A DNA stretch of 21,129 nt from an uncultured Acetatifactor sp. (GCA_910578995.1 CAJTSY010000065.1:1-21129); one strand, 5' to 3'; positions 1 through 8,466 are shown, counted from the first letter of the stretch. A program made the numbers and translations. Notes: generated by a model not told the origin, from the letters alone.

Positions 1-2
1 AG

Positions 3-356
3 ATGTCGGTGTGGTTAAGGGTTATTTTAATCTTCATGGCTGTGGCGTCCAATGCCTATATTCTGAGGAAAATCAGGAAATCGCAGATGAAAATAGACGG
101 GGCGTTATACTGGATGTTTTTGGGACTGGTACTTCTTCTCATGAGTGTCTTTCCAAATATCTGTTATGCCGCCGCAGACTTTATAGGGGTGGAATCCCCT
201 GCCAATCTGGTTTTTTTAATTGTAATTTTTATTATGCTGGGGAAAATTTTTACTCAGTCAGTCAAAATATCCCAGATTGAGTACCGGATCAGCGTACTGG
301 CCGAGGAAATAGCCATCTGGCGAAAACAGGTTGAAGATGAAAGTAACCATCAATAA
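3..356 (+). CDS. DUF2304 family membrane protein
   Basis: A 117-residue protein with three hydrophobic stretches (about residues 4-22, 35-58 and 66-84) and a charged, probably coiled C-terminal tail (about 88-117). The N-terminal hydrophobic helix followed by a basic ILRKIRKSQM segment, then a Trp-rich second helix with a PNICY end, fits the DUF2304 family, as does the length of about 115 residues. Members usually sit beside dolichol-phosphate-mannose-synthase-like glycosyltransferases in polysaccharide clusters, and this one is followed by an EmrE-like protein and a GT2. Their molecular role is not established; a helper role in lipid-linked sugar transfer is inference. The ATG is only 2 bases from the window edge, so its ribosome binding site cannot be seen, but the predicted N-terminus fits the family and the gene is probably complete. 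Confidence 0.75.
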   Translation: MSVWLRVILIFMAVASNAYILRKIRKSQMKIDGALYWMFLGLVLLLMSVFPNICYAAADFIGVESPANLVFLIVIFIMLGKIFTQSVKISQIEYRISVLAEEIAIWRKQVEDESNHQ

Positions 357-374
357 AAACAGGGGGAAAAACTA

Positions 375-734
375 ATGCTTAGATTTGTATTATGCGCCTT
401 ATACGTGGTCTTCTCCGTATCAGGCCTAACCCTGGTTAAACTGGGCAGCATACAGGCTTCTGGCCAGGAGTTTGTGATTCCGTTTCTCGATATGTCTATC
501 ACCAAAATGACACTGGCAGGCATTCTCTGTTATGGAATAAGTTTTTGCCTGTATATGGGTGTAGTAAGCAAGTTCGACCTGGGAATTATTATTCCCATTC
601 TGGGAGGGATTGTCAATATCCTGATTCTTTTGGTCTCCTGCTTTATTTTAAAGGAAAAGCTGACACCCAACATGATCGCGGGTGCACTGATTATCATTGC
701 AGGCATTATCGTAATGAATCTGAACCAAAAATAA
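375..734 (+). CDS. EmrE/SMR-like four-helix membrane protein (EamA superfamily)
   Basis: A 119-residue, almost wholly hydrophobic protein with four predicted membrane helices (about residues 2-20, 44-64, 71-92 and 97-115). The pattern GIIIPILGGIVNILILLVSC followed by ILKEKLTPNMIAGALIIIAG is the usual helix 3-4 region of small multidrug-resistance/EamA proteins. It starts 18 bases after the DUF2304 gene with a purine-rich GGGGG site. In polysaccharide clusters such half-size proteins often act as undecaprenyl-phosphate-sugar flippase subunits (ArnE/ArnF type) or as partners of lipid-linked glycosyltransferases; either role would fit here. Substrate and direction cannot be read from the sequence. 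A drug-efflux role is less likely given the neighbours. Confidence 0.75.
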   Translation: MLRFVLCALYVVFSVSGLTLVKLGSIQASGQEFVIPFLDMSITKMTLAGILCYGISFCLYMGVVSKFDLGIIIPILGGIVNILILLVSCFILKEKLTPNMIAGALIIIAGIIVMNLNQK

Positions 735-760
735 AAGACACCCGAACAGGAGGATATCAT

Positions 761-1546
761 ATGAATCACCTTTTTGTTATCTGTGCATACCAGGAGAATC
801 CATTCCTGGAGGAATGCGTTAGTTCTGTGGTCAAACAAACGGTGAAAAGCAAAATCCTGATTTCCACGTCAACCCCTAATCAGTATATAAAGGGGATTGC
901 AGACAAATATCACATACCGGTGATAGTTAACACGGGAATCGGGGATGCCAGTGACAACCTGAACTTTGCGTATGCAAACGGCAAAGCCGATTTCATAACC
1001 CTGTGTCATCAGGATGATTATTATGCACCCGAGTACTTGGAGTATGTTTCCGAAGCCATCCGGAAAGCGGATTCACCCATTATTTTATTTACAGACTATT
1101 CCGAGGACAGAAAAGGTGAAATTGCCGCGAGCAATACATTACTGAAAGTAAAGAGGACAATGCTTTTTCCTTTTAAGAGCAGGCTGCTGCGGAAATCCAT
1201 TTTCATAAGGAAGTTGGTTCTGGGACTCGGGAATCCGATCTGCTGCCCTTCCGTTACTTTCAACAAACAGAGGGTAAAGGAATTGGGTTTTTGCCGCGAA
1301 TGGTATGCGGTTGCGGACTGGCAGATATGGCTGAGGCTGGCAAAGATGAAGGGAGAATTTATCTATATCGCGAAACCGCTGATGTGTCATAGGATCCATG
1401 AAAATTCCGGCACGTCGCTTACAATAGAAAGCAACCTGCGCACGCAGCAGGAATTCGGGCTGCTCTGCAGCATCTGGCCAAAATGGCTTGCACGCATTAT
1501 AGCAGATTTTTACGCAAAAGGACAGAAAAGCAATACAATAGGATAA
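761..1546 (+). CDS. Glycosyltransferase family 2 (GT-A fold)
   Basis: A 261-residue enzyme expected to transfer a sugar from a nucleotide donor during cell-surface polysaccharide assembly. The N-terminus MNHLFVICAYQENPFLEECV is the usual GT2 first strand and helix. The metal/nucleotide-binding acidic motif is HQDDYY with D85 and D86. An ADW motif (about residue 188) and a later His-rich CHRIHENSGTS segment fit the acceptor side. The start at 761 was chosen because AGGAGG lies just upstream; a longer open frame running back to 545 overlaps the previous gene and has no such site. There is no membrane segment, so it should act in the cytoplasm at the membrane face. It ends 43 bases before rfbF. 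Donor and acceptor are unknown; the CDP-dideoxysugar made by the following genes is an obvious candidate donor. Confidence 0.85.
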   Translation: MNHLFVICAYQENPFLEECVSSVVKQTVKSKILISTSTPNQYIKGIADKYHIPVIVNTGIGDASDNLNFAYANGKADFITLCHQDDYYAPEYLEYVSEAIRKADSPIILFTDYSEDRKGEIAASNTLLKVKRTMLFPFKSRLLRKSIFIRKLVLGLGNPICCPSVTFNKQRVKELGFCREWYAVADWQIWLRLAKMKGEFIYIAKPLMCHRIHENSGTSLTIESNLRTQQEFGLLCSIWPKWLARIIADFYAKGQKSNTIG

Positions 1547-1589
1547 TTTATCGAAACTTACAAAACACAGACTTGTGAGGTAAAAACAT

Positions 1590-2366
1590 ATGAAAGTGGT
1601 AATTTTAGCCGGCGGCTATGGCACAAGAATCAGTGAGGAGAGCCATTTAAAACCAAAGCCCATGATAGAAATTGGGGACAAGCCCATTTTATGGCATATT
1701 ATGAAGGAATATTCCCATTATGGGTTTAACGAATTTATTGTATGCTGCGGATACAGGCAGCATATTATCAAGGAATGGTTTGCGGACTATTATCTATACA
1801 ATTGTGACGTTACCTTCGATTTTACGGCCAATAACAGCATGACAGTACATAACAGTGTAACGGAGCCCTGGAAAGTTACACTGGTGGATACCGGACTTGA
1901 CACAATGACGGGAGGACGCATTAAGCGGATCCAGAAATATATAGGAAATGAAACTTTTATGCTCACATACGGCGACGGGGTTTCAGATATAAATATTTCG
2001 GAACTGCTGCGTTTTCACCAACAGCACGGCAAAATGGTTACACTGACTGCAATCAATGTAAAACAGCGTTTTGGCGTACTGGAGATCGGAGAAAACTGTG
2101 AAATCAGATCCTTCCGGGAAAAAAGCATCAGTGACGGAAGCCGGATTAATGCAGGTTACATGGTATGCCAGCCGGAAATCATTCGTTATATAGATGGCGA
2201 CGACACAATATTTGAAAAGGAACCGCTCGAGAGAGCCGCTAAAGCCGGACAGCTGATGGCATTCAAGTATGATGGTTACTGGCAGTGCATGGATACCAAA
2301 AGAGAAAAAGATAAACTGGACGAGCTGTGGAACACAGGAAATGCGCCCTGGAAAACCTGGGACTAG
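1590..2366 (+). CDS. rfbF: Glucose-1-phosphate cytidylyltransferase
   Basis: Makes CDP-D-glucose from CTP and glucose-1-phosphate, the first step to CDP-3,6-dideoxyhexoses. The 258-residue length matches RfbF/AscA. The nucleotidyltransferase signature ILAGGYGTRISEES begins at residue 5 and is followed by KPKPMIEIG, which carries the catalytic lysines. LTYGDGVSDI (about residues 126-135) supplies the metal-binding aspartate. YWQCMDTKREKDKL near the C-terminus is typical of this subfamily rather than of the RmlA thymidylyltransferases. It is followed after 11 bases by rfbH, whose AGGAGG overlaps this gene's stop, so the two are co-translated. Confidence 0.95.
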   Translation: MKVVILAGGYGTRISEESHLKPKPMIEIGDKPILWHIMKEYSHYGFNEFIVCCGYRQHIIKEWFADYYLYNCDVTFDFTANNSMTVHNSVTEPWKVTLVDTGLDTMTGGRIKRIQKYIGNETFMLTYGDGVSDINISELLRFHQQHGKMVTLTAINVKQRFGVLEIGENCEIRSFREKSISDGSRINAGYMVCQPEIIRYIDGDDTIFEKEPLERAAKAGQLMAFKYDGYWQCMDTKREKDKLDELWNTGNAPWKTWD

Positions 2367-2377
2367 GAGGAATATAA

Positions 2378-3715
2378 ATGTTTGAAAACAAGACAGAACA
2401 ACAGGCAAAAGAAAAAATTCTGGAACTGGTCAGAGAATACGCCGACCGGTTCCACACCCCCAAGAAATATGTAGACGGAAACAGAATCCCCTATGCCGGC
2501 CGTGTGTATGACAGCTGCGAAATGGTAAACCTGGTGGACAGCGCCCTTGAATTCTGGCTGACATCAGGCAGGTACACGGAACGGTTTGAAAGCAAGCTGG
2601 CAGAATATCTTGGCATTAGATTCTGCAGCCTTGTCAATTCAGGGTCTTCCGCCAACTTAACCGCTTTTATGGCTTTGACATCCCCCCTGTTAGGAGACAG
2701 ACGAATAAAGCGGGGAGATGAAGTGATCACGGTAGCCGCCGGTTTCCCGACTACAGTAACCCCGGTGATCCAGTATGGGGCGGTTCCCGTATTTGTAGAT
2801 GTAACAATTCCCCAGTACAACATTGATACCGCTATGCTGGAGGCGGCGTTATCAGGTAAAACAAAGGCAGTAATGATAGCCCACACATTGGGCAATCCCT
2901 TTGACCTTGAAAAGGTAAAGGCATTCTGTGATAAACACAACTTATGGCTGGTGGAAGATAACTGTGATGCCCTGGGTTCCAAATATATGATCGAGGGAAA
3001 AGAAAAGTTTACCGGCACGGTGGGTGATATCGGCACCTCCAGCTTCTATCCGCCCCATCACATGACAATGGGGGAGGGAGGCGCTGTCTATACTGATAAT
3101 GCCCTGCTGAACAAAATCATCCGTTCCTTCCGCGACTGGGGGCGGGACTGCATGTGTCCCTCCGGAAAAGACAATATGTGCGGACACCGTTTCAGCCGAC
3201 AGTATGGTGAACTTCCGTTGGGTTATGACCACAAATATGTATACTCCCACTTTGGATACAATTTAAAAGCAACGGACCTGCAGGCCGCCATTGGATGTGC
3301 ACAGCTGGAAAAATTCCCTTCCTTTGTGGAGAGAAGGCGCCACAATTTCGAATACCTGAAGGCCTTGCTCACAGGGACGGAAGACAAATTCATTCTGCCC
3401 AGGGCCTGTGAAAACTCCACTCCCAGCTGGTTTGGATTTCTCATAACATGCAGGGAGGGCACCAGCCGTAACCGGGTGGTTCAGTATGTAGAAGAAAAAG
3501 GCATCCAGACCAGAATGCTGTTTGCCGGGAACCTTATTAAGCATCCCTGCTTTGATGAAATGCGGTTATCAGGCAGCGGCTACCGGGTAGTCGGCGGTCT
3601 GGAAAATACAGACAGGATTATGAAGGATTCGTTCTGGATCGGCGTTTATCCCGGCATGACAGATGAAATGCTTGATTATATGGGAAAGATACTGCTTGAA
3701 TCAATACATATATAA
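2378..3715 (+). CDS. rfbH: CDP-4-keto-6-deoxyglucose 3-dehydratase (E1)
   Basis: A 445-residue PMP- and [2Fe-2S]-dependent enzyme that removes the C3 hydroxyl of CDP-4-keto-6-deoxy-D-glucose. Two features separate RfbH/AscC from ordinary sugar aminotransferases, and both are visible. The lysine that would hold PLP is replaced by histidine in SSFYPPHHMTMGEGG (H227, the equivalent of the E1 catalytic His). Four cysteines form an iron-sulfur motif: C196, C258, C260 and C268, spaced X61, X1 and X7. The first gap is four residues longer than the X57 described for the Yersinia enzyme because of an insert around residues 203-210. The reaction needs electrons from a partner reductase (E3, AscD/RfbI), and no such gene is seen in this window. 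Its stop overlaps a TAATG. Confidence 0.95.
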   Translation: MFENKTEQQAKEKILELVREYADRFHTPKKYVDGNRIPYAGRVYDSCEMVNLVDSALEFWLTSGRYTERFESKLAEYLGIRFCSLVNSGSSANLTAFMALTSPLLGDRRIKRGDEVITVAAGFPTTVTPVIQYGAVPVFVDVTIPQYNIDTAMLEAALSGKTKAVMIAHTLGNPFDLEKVKAFCDKHNLWLVEDNCDALGSKYMIEGKEKFTGTVGDIGTSSFYPPHHMTMGEGGAVYTDNALLNKIIRSFRDWGRDCMCPSGKDNMCGHRFSRQYGELPLGYDHKYVYSHFGYNLKATDLQAAIGCAQLEKFPSFVERRRHNFEYLKALLTGTEDKFILPRACENSTPSWFGFLITCREGTSRNRVVQYVEEKGIQTRMLFAGNLIKHPCFDEMRLSGSGYRVVGGLENTDRIMKDSFWIGVYPGMTDEMLDYMGKILLESIHI

Positions 3716-3747
3716 TGCAATCAGTAAAACTGACAGGTGAAAAGACA

Positions 3748-4665
3748 ATGAAAAAAGTTATCATTACAGGCGCAAACGGCTTTATCGGCACAGCACTTTG
3801 CAGGGAGCTGTCACAGCAGGGAGCCGACGTAATTGCGGTGGTCAGAAACAATGAGGAAGACATCTCGGCAATCTCTGATATTCCAAACATTAAGATTGTA
3901 TACTGCGATCTTTCCGGCTTTAAGGATCTCGGAAAATATATTCCGGACCGCAGCATTGATGCCGTTTACCACCTGGCATGGGTGGGAACAGCCGGTCCGC
4001 TGCGGGGCGATGCCGACGTACAGATGAACAATATCCAGTACACCTGCGATACAGTAAAAGCATGTGCGGCGTTAGAATGTAAACGGTTTATCTTTGCCTC
4101 CAGCATTATGGAGTATGAAATAGGGGCCCTGATGGAAACAGATGAAAAGCCGGGCATAAATACATTATATTCCAGCGCAAAACTGGCCGCAGACTACATG
4201 GCAAGGACAATCGCAAATTCACTGGGAATAGCCTATATCAAGGCCGTAATTTCCAATGTTTACGGGCCCGGTGAAAGGAGTCCCCGGTTAATTAATTCAA
4301 GTATCAGAAAGCTCCTGGCGGGCGATCATTGTGCCTTTTCTCCCGGGGAACAGATTTACGACTTTGTATACATCACCGATGCCGCAAAGGCCTTTACTGC
4401 CATTGGGGAAAAGGGCATTGCCAATAAGGCCTATTATATCGGAAGCCTCTCACCCAGGCCATTAAAGGATTTTCTATGTGAAATGAGAGACCAGGTGGAT
4501 CCTGGAATCGAGATCGGCCTGGGAGAGATACCCTATAACGGAATATCCCTTACATATAATGAGTTTGATATTTATGCGGTGAGAAATGATACAGCATTTA
4601 CTCCATTGGTCTCCTTTGCCGAGGGAATTAAAAATACTATAGACTGGATTAAGGGGGAATCGTAA
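3748..4665 (+). CDS. NAD(P)-dependent SDR sugar epimerase/reductase, probable 4-ketoreductase
   Basis: A 305-residue extended short-chain dehydrogenase. The Rossmann motif is TGANGFIG (G8, G11, G14). The catalytic set is Ser119/Ser120 and Tyr141-x3-Lys145 (YSSAK). In this operon it most likely reduces the C4 ketone of the CDP-3,6-dideoxy-4-ketohexose, the role of AscF, RfbJ or RfbS in known pathways; this is inferred from context because the fold alone does not separate reductases from epimerases. Two starts are possible. The ATG at 3715 overlaps the rfbH stop (TAATG) but has no ribosome binding site and adds 11 residues before the Rossmann strand. The ATG at 3748 has AGGTGA seven bases upstream and begins the fold at the usual place, so it is chosen. 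The next gene starts directly after the stop. Confidence 0.85.
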   Translation: MKKVIITGANGFIGTALCRELSQQGADVIAVVRNNEEDISAISDIPNIKIVYCDLSGFKDLGKYIPDRSIDAVYHLAWVGTAGPLRGDADVQMNNIQYTCDTVKACAALECKRFIFASSIMEYEIGALMETDEKPGINTLYSSAKLAADYMARTIANSLGIAYIKAVISNVYGPGERSPRLINSSIRKLLAGDHCAFSPGEQIYDFVYITDAAKAFTAIGEKGIANKAYYIGSLSPRPLKDFLCEMRDQVDPGIEIGLGEIPYNGISLTYNEFDIYAVRNDTAFTPLVSFAEGIKNTIDWIKGES

Positions 4666-5226
4666 TTGGCCGGATTTAGCTTTGAGGAACTCGAACTGGA
4701 CGGGGCATATTTAATAAATTATTTTCATTCCAGTGACAACCGCGGCAGCTTCACAAAGTATTTTGAAAAAGATATCTATGCTGATTCCAAGATTGAATTT
4801 AAGGTAAATGAAACATTTGCCTCGGTATCTGATAAAAATGTAATACGGGGTCTGCACTTTCAACTGCACAATCCCCAGGCCAAGCTGGTCTGTGCCTTGA
4901 AAGGCAGGGTCTGGGATGTAATTGTTGATTTAAGACTGGACAGCAGAACTTATAAAAAATGGATCGGCATTGAACTCAGTAAAGACAATCTCAGGGCTCT
5001 ATATGTTCCCAGGGGATTTGCCCATGGCTTTGTCTCTTTAGAGGACGAGACAATCCTTTTATACCAATGCGACGGATTTTATGACAAGGAAAATGATACG
5101 GGAATCCGTTTTGACGACCCGGATATCGGGATAAGATGGCCGGTAAATATAGAGAAAAGTATCCACTCGCCAAGGGATCTGTGTCTGATGTCGTTAAAAA
5201 CGTATGAGGAACGAGCACGCCAATAA
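4666..5226 (+). CDS. RmlC-like sugar-nucleotide epimerase, probable CDP-3,6-dideoxy-4-ketohexose 5-epimerase
   Basis: A 186-residue cupin of the dTDP-4-dehydrorhamnose 3,5-epimerase family. Seen: VIRGLHFQ with the catalytic base His64, VWDVIVDLR, YVPRGFAHGF, and the C-terminal FYDKENDTGIRFDDPDIGIR block with the conserved aromatic acid. It begins with TTG at 4666, abutting the TAA of the previous gene; AAGGGGG eight bases upstream supports this start. No rmlA, rmlB or rmlD accompanies it; the neighbours are rfbF, rfbG and rfbH, which use CDP sugars and remove the C3 hydroxyl. A C5 epimerase like AscE of the CDP-ascarylose pathway is therefore the better reading. A true rhamnose enzyme whose partners lie elsewhere cannot be excluded. 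Confidence 0.8.
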   Translation: MAGFSFEELELDGAYLINYFHSSDNRGSFTKYFEKDIYADSKIEFKVNETFASVSDKNVIRGLHFQLHNPQAKLVCALKGRVWDVIVDLRLDSRTYKKWIGIELSKDNLRALYVPRGFAHGFVSLEDETILLYQCDGFYDKENDTGIRFDDPDIGIRWPVNIEKSIHSPRDLCLMSLKTYEERARQ

Positions 5227-5304
5227 CAATCCGGAACAGGAATTCTTCTGCACATACCTTGTACTGAGGCGTACGGAAGCGAAACAAATAACAGGAGGAA
5301 TCAC

Positions 5305-6375
5305 ATGGATCTCACATTTTACCATAACAAAAAAGTACTTATTACCGGCCACACCGGCTTCAAAGGTTCCTGGATGTGCCAAATGCTCGTAATGGCCGGA
5401 GCCCGGGTTACAGGCTACGCCCTGAACGCCCCCACGGATCCCTGTCTGTTTGACCTGTGCCATCTGGCAGAAAAAATCGACTCAGTGACAGGAGATGTCC
5501 GCGATTTAAAACATATGAAAGATGTTTTTGCCAGAACGCAGCCGGAAATTGTCATTCACATGGCTGCCCAGCCCATTGTAAGGGAATCATACGAAGACCC
5601 GGTATATACCTATGAAACGAACGTCATGGGTACAGTGAATGTGCTGGAGTGTGTCCGCTGCACGCCTTCCGTAAAATCATTCCTGAATGTGACTACAGAC
5701 AAAGTGTACCTGAACAGGGAATGGGACTGGGGATACCGGGAAAATGAAGAGCTGAACGGCTTTGACCCCTATTCCAATTCCAAGTCCTGTTCAGAACTGG
5801 TCACATCCAGCTATAAAAATTCCTTCTTCTCCGGGGACAGCGTTGCCATATCAACCGCCCGGGCAGGAAATGTGATAGGCGGCGGGGACTTCTCGGCGGA
5901 CCGCATTATTCCCGACTGCATCCGGGCCGTGGAGAAGGGACAGGATATCCCTGTGAGAAATCCTTTTTCAATCCGCCCCTATGAACATGTGCTGGAACCG
6001 GTTGCCGCCTACCTGATGATTGCCAGGGCCCAGTATGAGGATATCCGCTATGCGGGGAACTACAACGTGGGTCCCGATGAGGCAGACTGTTGGAATACGG
6101 GAGATCTGGTGTCTTTATTCTGCCGGAAATGGAACCAGATGGCAGGCGGTTCCGTCAAATGGATGAATCAGTTTGACGGCGGCCCCCACGAGGCAAATTT
6201 TCTGAAACTGGACTGTTCCAGGCTGAAACGGACTTTCGGGTGGAACCCCTGTTGGAATGCGGAAACCGCAGTGGAAAAAGTCATAGAGTGGACACTGGAC
6301 TACTTTGGGGGAAAAGATGTCTCCATGTGTATGCAGAAACAGATCAGCGAATTTTTAGGACTACAGCAGTCTTAA
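5305..6375 (+). CDS. rfbG: CDP-glucose 4,6-dehydratase
   Basis: Converts CDP-D-glucose to CDP-4-keto-6-deoxy-D-glucose with tightly bound NAD; it makes the substrate of RfbH. The 356-residue length is typical. The nucleotide-binding motif is ITGHTGFKGSW (Gly15, Gly18, Gly21) and the catalytic pair is Tyr156-x3-Lys160 (YSNSK). VTTDKVY and ARAGNVIGGGDFSADRIIPD are hallmark segments of RfbG/AscB. The start at 5305 follows AGGAGG by a normal spacing. Unlike the tight spacing before it, 78 bases separate it from the epimerase gene. Order in this operon is rfbF-rfbH-SDR-epimerase-rfbG, so the pathway's second enzyme is encoded last. It ends 72 bases from the convergent gntR gene. Confidence 0.95.
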   Translation: MDLTFYHNKKVLITGHTGFKGSWMCQMLVMAGARVTGYALNAPTDPCLFDLCHLAEKIDSVTGDVRDLKHMKDVFARTQPEIVIHMAAQPIVRESYEDPVYTYETNVMGTVNVLECVRCTPSVKSFLNVTTDKVYLNREWDWGYRENEELNGFDPYSNSKSCSELVTSSYKNSFFSGDSVAISTARAGNVIGGGDFSADRIIPDCIRAVEKGQDIPVRNPFSIRPYEHVLEPVAAYLMIARAQYEDIRYAGNYNVGPDEADCWNTGDLVSLFCRKWNQMAGGSVKWMNQFDGGPHEANFLKLDCSRLKRTFGWNPCWNAETAVEKVIEWTLDYFGGKDVSMCMQKQISEFLGLQQS

Positions 6376-6383
6376 TGCGGTAA

Positions 6384-6426
6384 GGTCCCGAAGCACCCCT
6401 GCTGTGTACAGCAGGCCTTCAGGACC
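6384..6426. terminator. Long imperfect hairpin between convergent genes
   Basis: Nested complementary segments lie between the convergent rfbG and gntR genes. GGTCC (6384-6388) pairs with GGACC (6422-6426), GAAG with CTTC inside it, and CCTGCTG (6398-6404) with CAGCAGG (6409-6415) around a TGTA loop. There is no U-tract on either strand, so it is not a classic intrinsic terminator. It may mark the 3' end of both transcripts. Confidence 0.4.
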
Positions 6427-6447
6427 ATACCGGAGCCGCCATCCCCC

Positions 6448-7158
6448 TCAGACATACAGTGCAAACCTCTCCCCATCGATCAGCTGCTTCCCCCGGTAAC
6501 AAAGCTCGCCGCCTTCCGTGTAAGCCATACTGGTAATCAGCAGCAGCGGTTCGTTTTTCAGCACCTTCAGGCACTCCGCCTCCTGCTTATTGGCGCGGCA
6601 GATCTCGATCTTCTTCCTGGTGTAAGCAATTTTGATATGATATTCCCCCTCCAGGTACTCATACAGTGAGTTGTCGTCAAACTGCTGCTCCAGAAGCTTC
6701 GCATAATGCAGGGGGAAATAATTCTCCTCTATGGCCACCGGCTCTCTGTCCGCAAAGCGGACACGCTTGATATAAATCACCCGTTCCCCGCTCTTCAGCC
6801 CCATTCTCTCCGCGAGTTTGTCATCCGGCGTGATCAGGGTATTCTCCAGCATCCGGCCGCCGGGCCTGACATTGGAAATCCGGCACAGCTCAGAAAAATT
6901 CATCACCTGGGAGAGATTCTTGGGATATTTTTTCTTTGCCACAAAGGTGCCTTTTCCCTGCTGCCGTTCGATCAGCCCCCTGTCCGCCAGTTCTTTCAGG
7001 GCCTTCCGCACCGTAATCAGGCTTACGCCGAAGGTCTTCGCCATATCCGATTCCGGCATAAGCTGCTCTCCGGGCTGGTAAATGCCCTGTGCGATTTTTC
7101 CCTCCAGTTCACTGATCAGCTGTTTATACAAAGGAACAACATTCTGCTCATCTAACAT
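6448..7158 (-). CDS. GntR family (HutC/UTRA) transcriptional regulator, FrlR-like
   Basis: A 236-residue repressor-type protein. The winged helix is N-terminal (about residues 8-76), with PLYKQLISELEGKIAQGIYQ and the recognition region FGVSLITVRKALKELADRG. A UTRA effector-binding domain fills about residues 90-230 (VIYIKRVRFADREPVAIEENYFP). UTRA proteins bind sugar phosphates or related small ligands. It is the last gene of the minus-strand catabolic block, as frlR (yurK) accompanies the B. subtilis frl genes, so a phosphorylated glycated amine is a plausible ligand. It also has its own promoter in the 69-base gap upstream, so it can be made without full operon transcription. The site before its ATG is weak (GGGGA). 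It probably represses the operon promoter near 14815-14843. Confidence 0.88.
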   Translation of the reverse strand: MLDEQNVVPLYKQLISELEGKIAQGIYQPGEQLMPESDMAKTFGVSLITVRKALKELADRGLIERQQGKGTFVAKKKYPKNLSQVMNFSELCRISNVRPGGRMLENTLITPDDKLAERMGLKSGERVIYIKRVRFADREPVAIEENYFPLHYAKLLEQQFDDNSLYEYLEGEYHIKIAYTRKKIEICRANKQEAECLKVLKNEPLLLITSMAYTEGGELCYRGKQLIDGERFALYV

Positions 7159-7187
7159 CGTACTTTTCCCCAGACTCTTTTTCTTAA

Positions 7188-7216
7188 ATTATATACCATA
7201 TTTTTCCACACGTAAA
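7188..7216 (-). promoter_or_regulatory. Promoter of the gntR regulator
   Basis: On the minus strand TTTACG (7211-7216) is followed, after exactly 17 bases, by TATAAT (7188-7193). The -10 is a perfect consensus and the -35 matches at four of six positions. It lies 30 bases upstream of the gntR start codon. Confidence 0.7.
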
Positions 7217-7227
7217 TTCCTTTTTCG

Positions 7228-8409
7228 TCATTCTGCCGCCATTTTGTATATCTTCTCCACGTCCTCCCGCCCCAGCTTCCGGAAAGCGCCTACCGTCTTC
7301 GTCCCGTGGTCTGTGCAGCTGTCGGCCAGTCTGGCAATATCCCTGTCGGTCAGTTCATACCCCAGCTCCCGGATGGAGACCGGCATGCCCGTTGACGCCA
7401 TAAATCTCTCCATGGCAGCGATTCCCTCCAGGGCAGTCTTTTCCGGCTGCCCAAAATCCATCACGCATCCCATCACGTTTACGGCAAACTGTGCAAAGCG
7501 CATTACATCCGTCCGGTACACATACCGCGCCCAGCTTCCCCAGACCGCCGCCAGTCCGGCCCCGTGTGCCACATCATACATCCCGCCAAGCTCATGCTCC
7601 AGGGCGTGGGAAGCCCAGTCCCCCTTCCTGCCGCAGGTCAGGAGGCCGTTATGGCAGAAGCTGCCCGCCAGCATCAGTTCCGCCCTGGCATCATAATCCG
7701 CAGGATTCCCCAGAACGATCCGGAAATTATGCATCACTGTCTTCATCAGGGATTCCAGGAAGCCGTCCACAAGCTCCACATTGTGAACCGTCGTAAAGTA
7801 CCTCTCCATGGCATGCATCAGAATATCCGTCGTTCCGCAGCTGGTCTGGTATTCCGGCAGTGAAAAGGTAAGCTCCGGATTCAAAATGGCGAATTTGGGC
7901 CTGGCGTAGTCGCTTCCCACGTCCCGCTTCAGCCGGCTCCGGTCATTGGTCACCACGGAACCGTCACTGGTCTCGCTTCCGGAGGCGGCAATTGTCAGAA
8001 TGACGCCCAGGGGAGCGCAGCCTGCCGGTATCCGTTTCCTGCTGTAGAACTCCCACACATCCCCCTCATTTGCAAGCCCATACCCGATACCCTTTGCGGA
8101 ATCTATGACGCTGCCTCCACCCACCGCCAGGATAAAATCGACTTTTTCCTGCCTCGCCAGGCGAATGCACTCTTCCACCCTGCTCAGCCTGGGGTTGGGC
8201 CGGACTCCTCCCGCCAGGACATAGGACAGGCCCGCCTCTTCCAGGCACTGGCAGACCCTGTCCAAAAGTCCGGATTCCACGGCGCTCTTCCCGCCGTAAT
8301 GTACCAACACCCTGCTTCCGTTCCTTTTTTTGACCTCCTGGCCTACTCGGTTTTCCATCCCCCTTCCAAACAGGATGCGGGTGGGCAGCGCATATTCAAA
8401 ATTCAGCAT
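7228..8409 (-). CDS. Iron-containing alcohol dehydrogenase, YqhD/BdhA type
   Basis: A 393-residue group III alcohol dehydrogenase that should reduce aldehydes with NAD(P)H. The cofactor segment AVGGGSVIDSAKGIG begins near residue 95. The metal ligands are recognisable as D195 and H199 (TTDILMHAMERYF), H268 (ASHALEHEL) and H282 (DVAHGAG), one residue offset from the D194/H198/H267/H281 set of E. coli YqhD. YqhD-type enzymes are broad aldehyde reductases that also act on reactive dicarbonyls. It lies after a terminator-like hairpin in the catabolic operon and before gntR. A role in removing an aldehyde released from a glycated substrate is inference; the classic frl operon has no such gene. The start has AAGGAG at good spacing. 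Confidence 0.9.
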   Translation of the reverse strand: MLNFEYALPTRILFGRGMENRVGQEVKKRNGSRVLVHYGGKSAVESGLLDRVCQCLEEAGLSYVLAGGVRPNPRLSRVEECIRLARQEKVDFILAVGGGSVIDSAKGIGYGLANEGDVWEFYSRKRIPAGCAPLGVILTIAASGSETSDGSVVTNDRSRLKRDVGSDYARPKFAILNPELTFSLPEYQTSCGTTDILMHAMERYFTTVHNVELVDGFLESLMKTVMHNFRIVLGNPADYDARAELMLAGSFCHNGLLTCGRKGDWASHALEHELGGMYDVAHGAGLAAVWGSWARYVYRTDVMRFAQFAVNVMGCVMDFGQPEKTALEGIAAMERFMASTGMPVSIRELGYELTDRDIARLADSCTDHGTKTVGAFRKLGREDVEKIYKMAAE

Positions 8410-8466
8410 ATCCTTATCTCCTTCTCTTTCTCATCCGTTACACTCTTCACACTTCCAACAATCCGT

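Noticed and set aside
545..760. Longer glycosyltransferase starting at 545
   Set aside because: The extension overlaps the EmrE-like gene out of frame and does not resemble GT2; AGGAGG just before 761 fixes the start.
4666..5226. dTDP-rhamnose pathway
   Set aside because: Only an RmlC-like gene is present; rmlA, rmlB and rmlD are absent and the neighbours are CDP-sugar enzymes.
6384..6426. Classic rho-independent terminator
   Set aside because: The hairpin is long but has no T-run on either side; kept only as a 3'-end hairpin.
7082..7863. Plus-strand open frames across the dehydrogenase gene
   Set aside because: Pro/Ser/His-rich shadow frames opposite a well-supported gene, without binding sites or family similarity.
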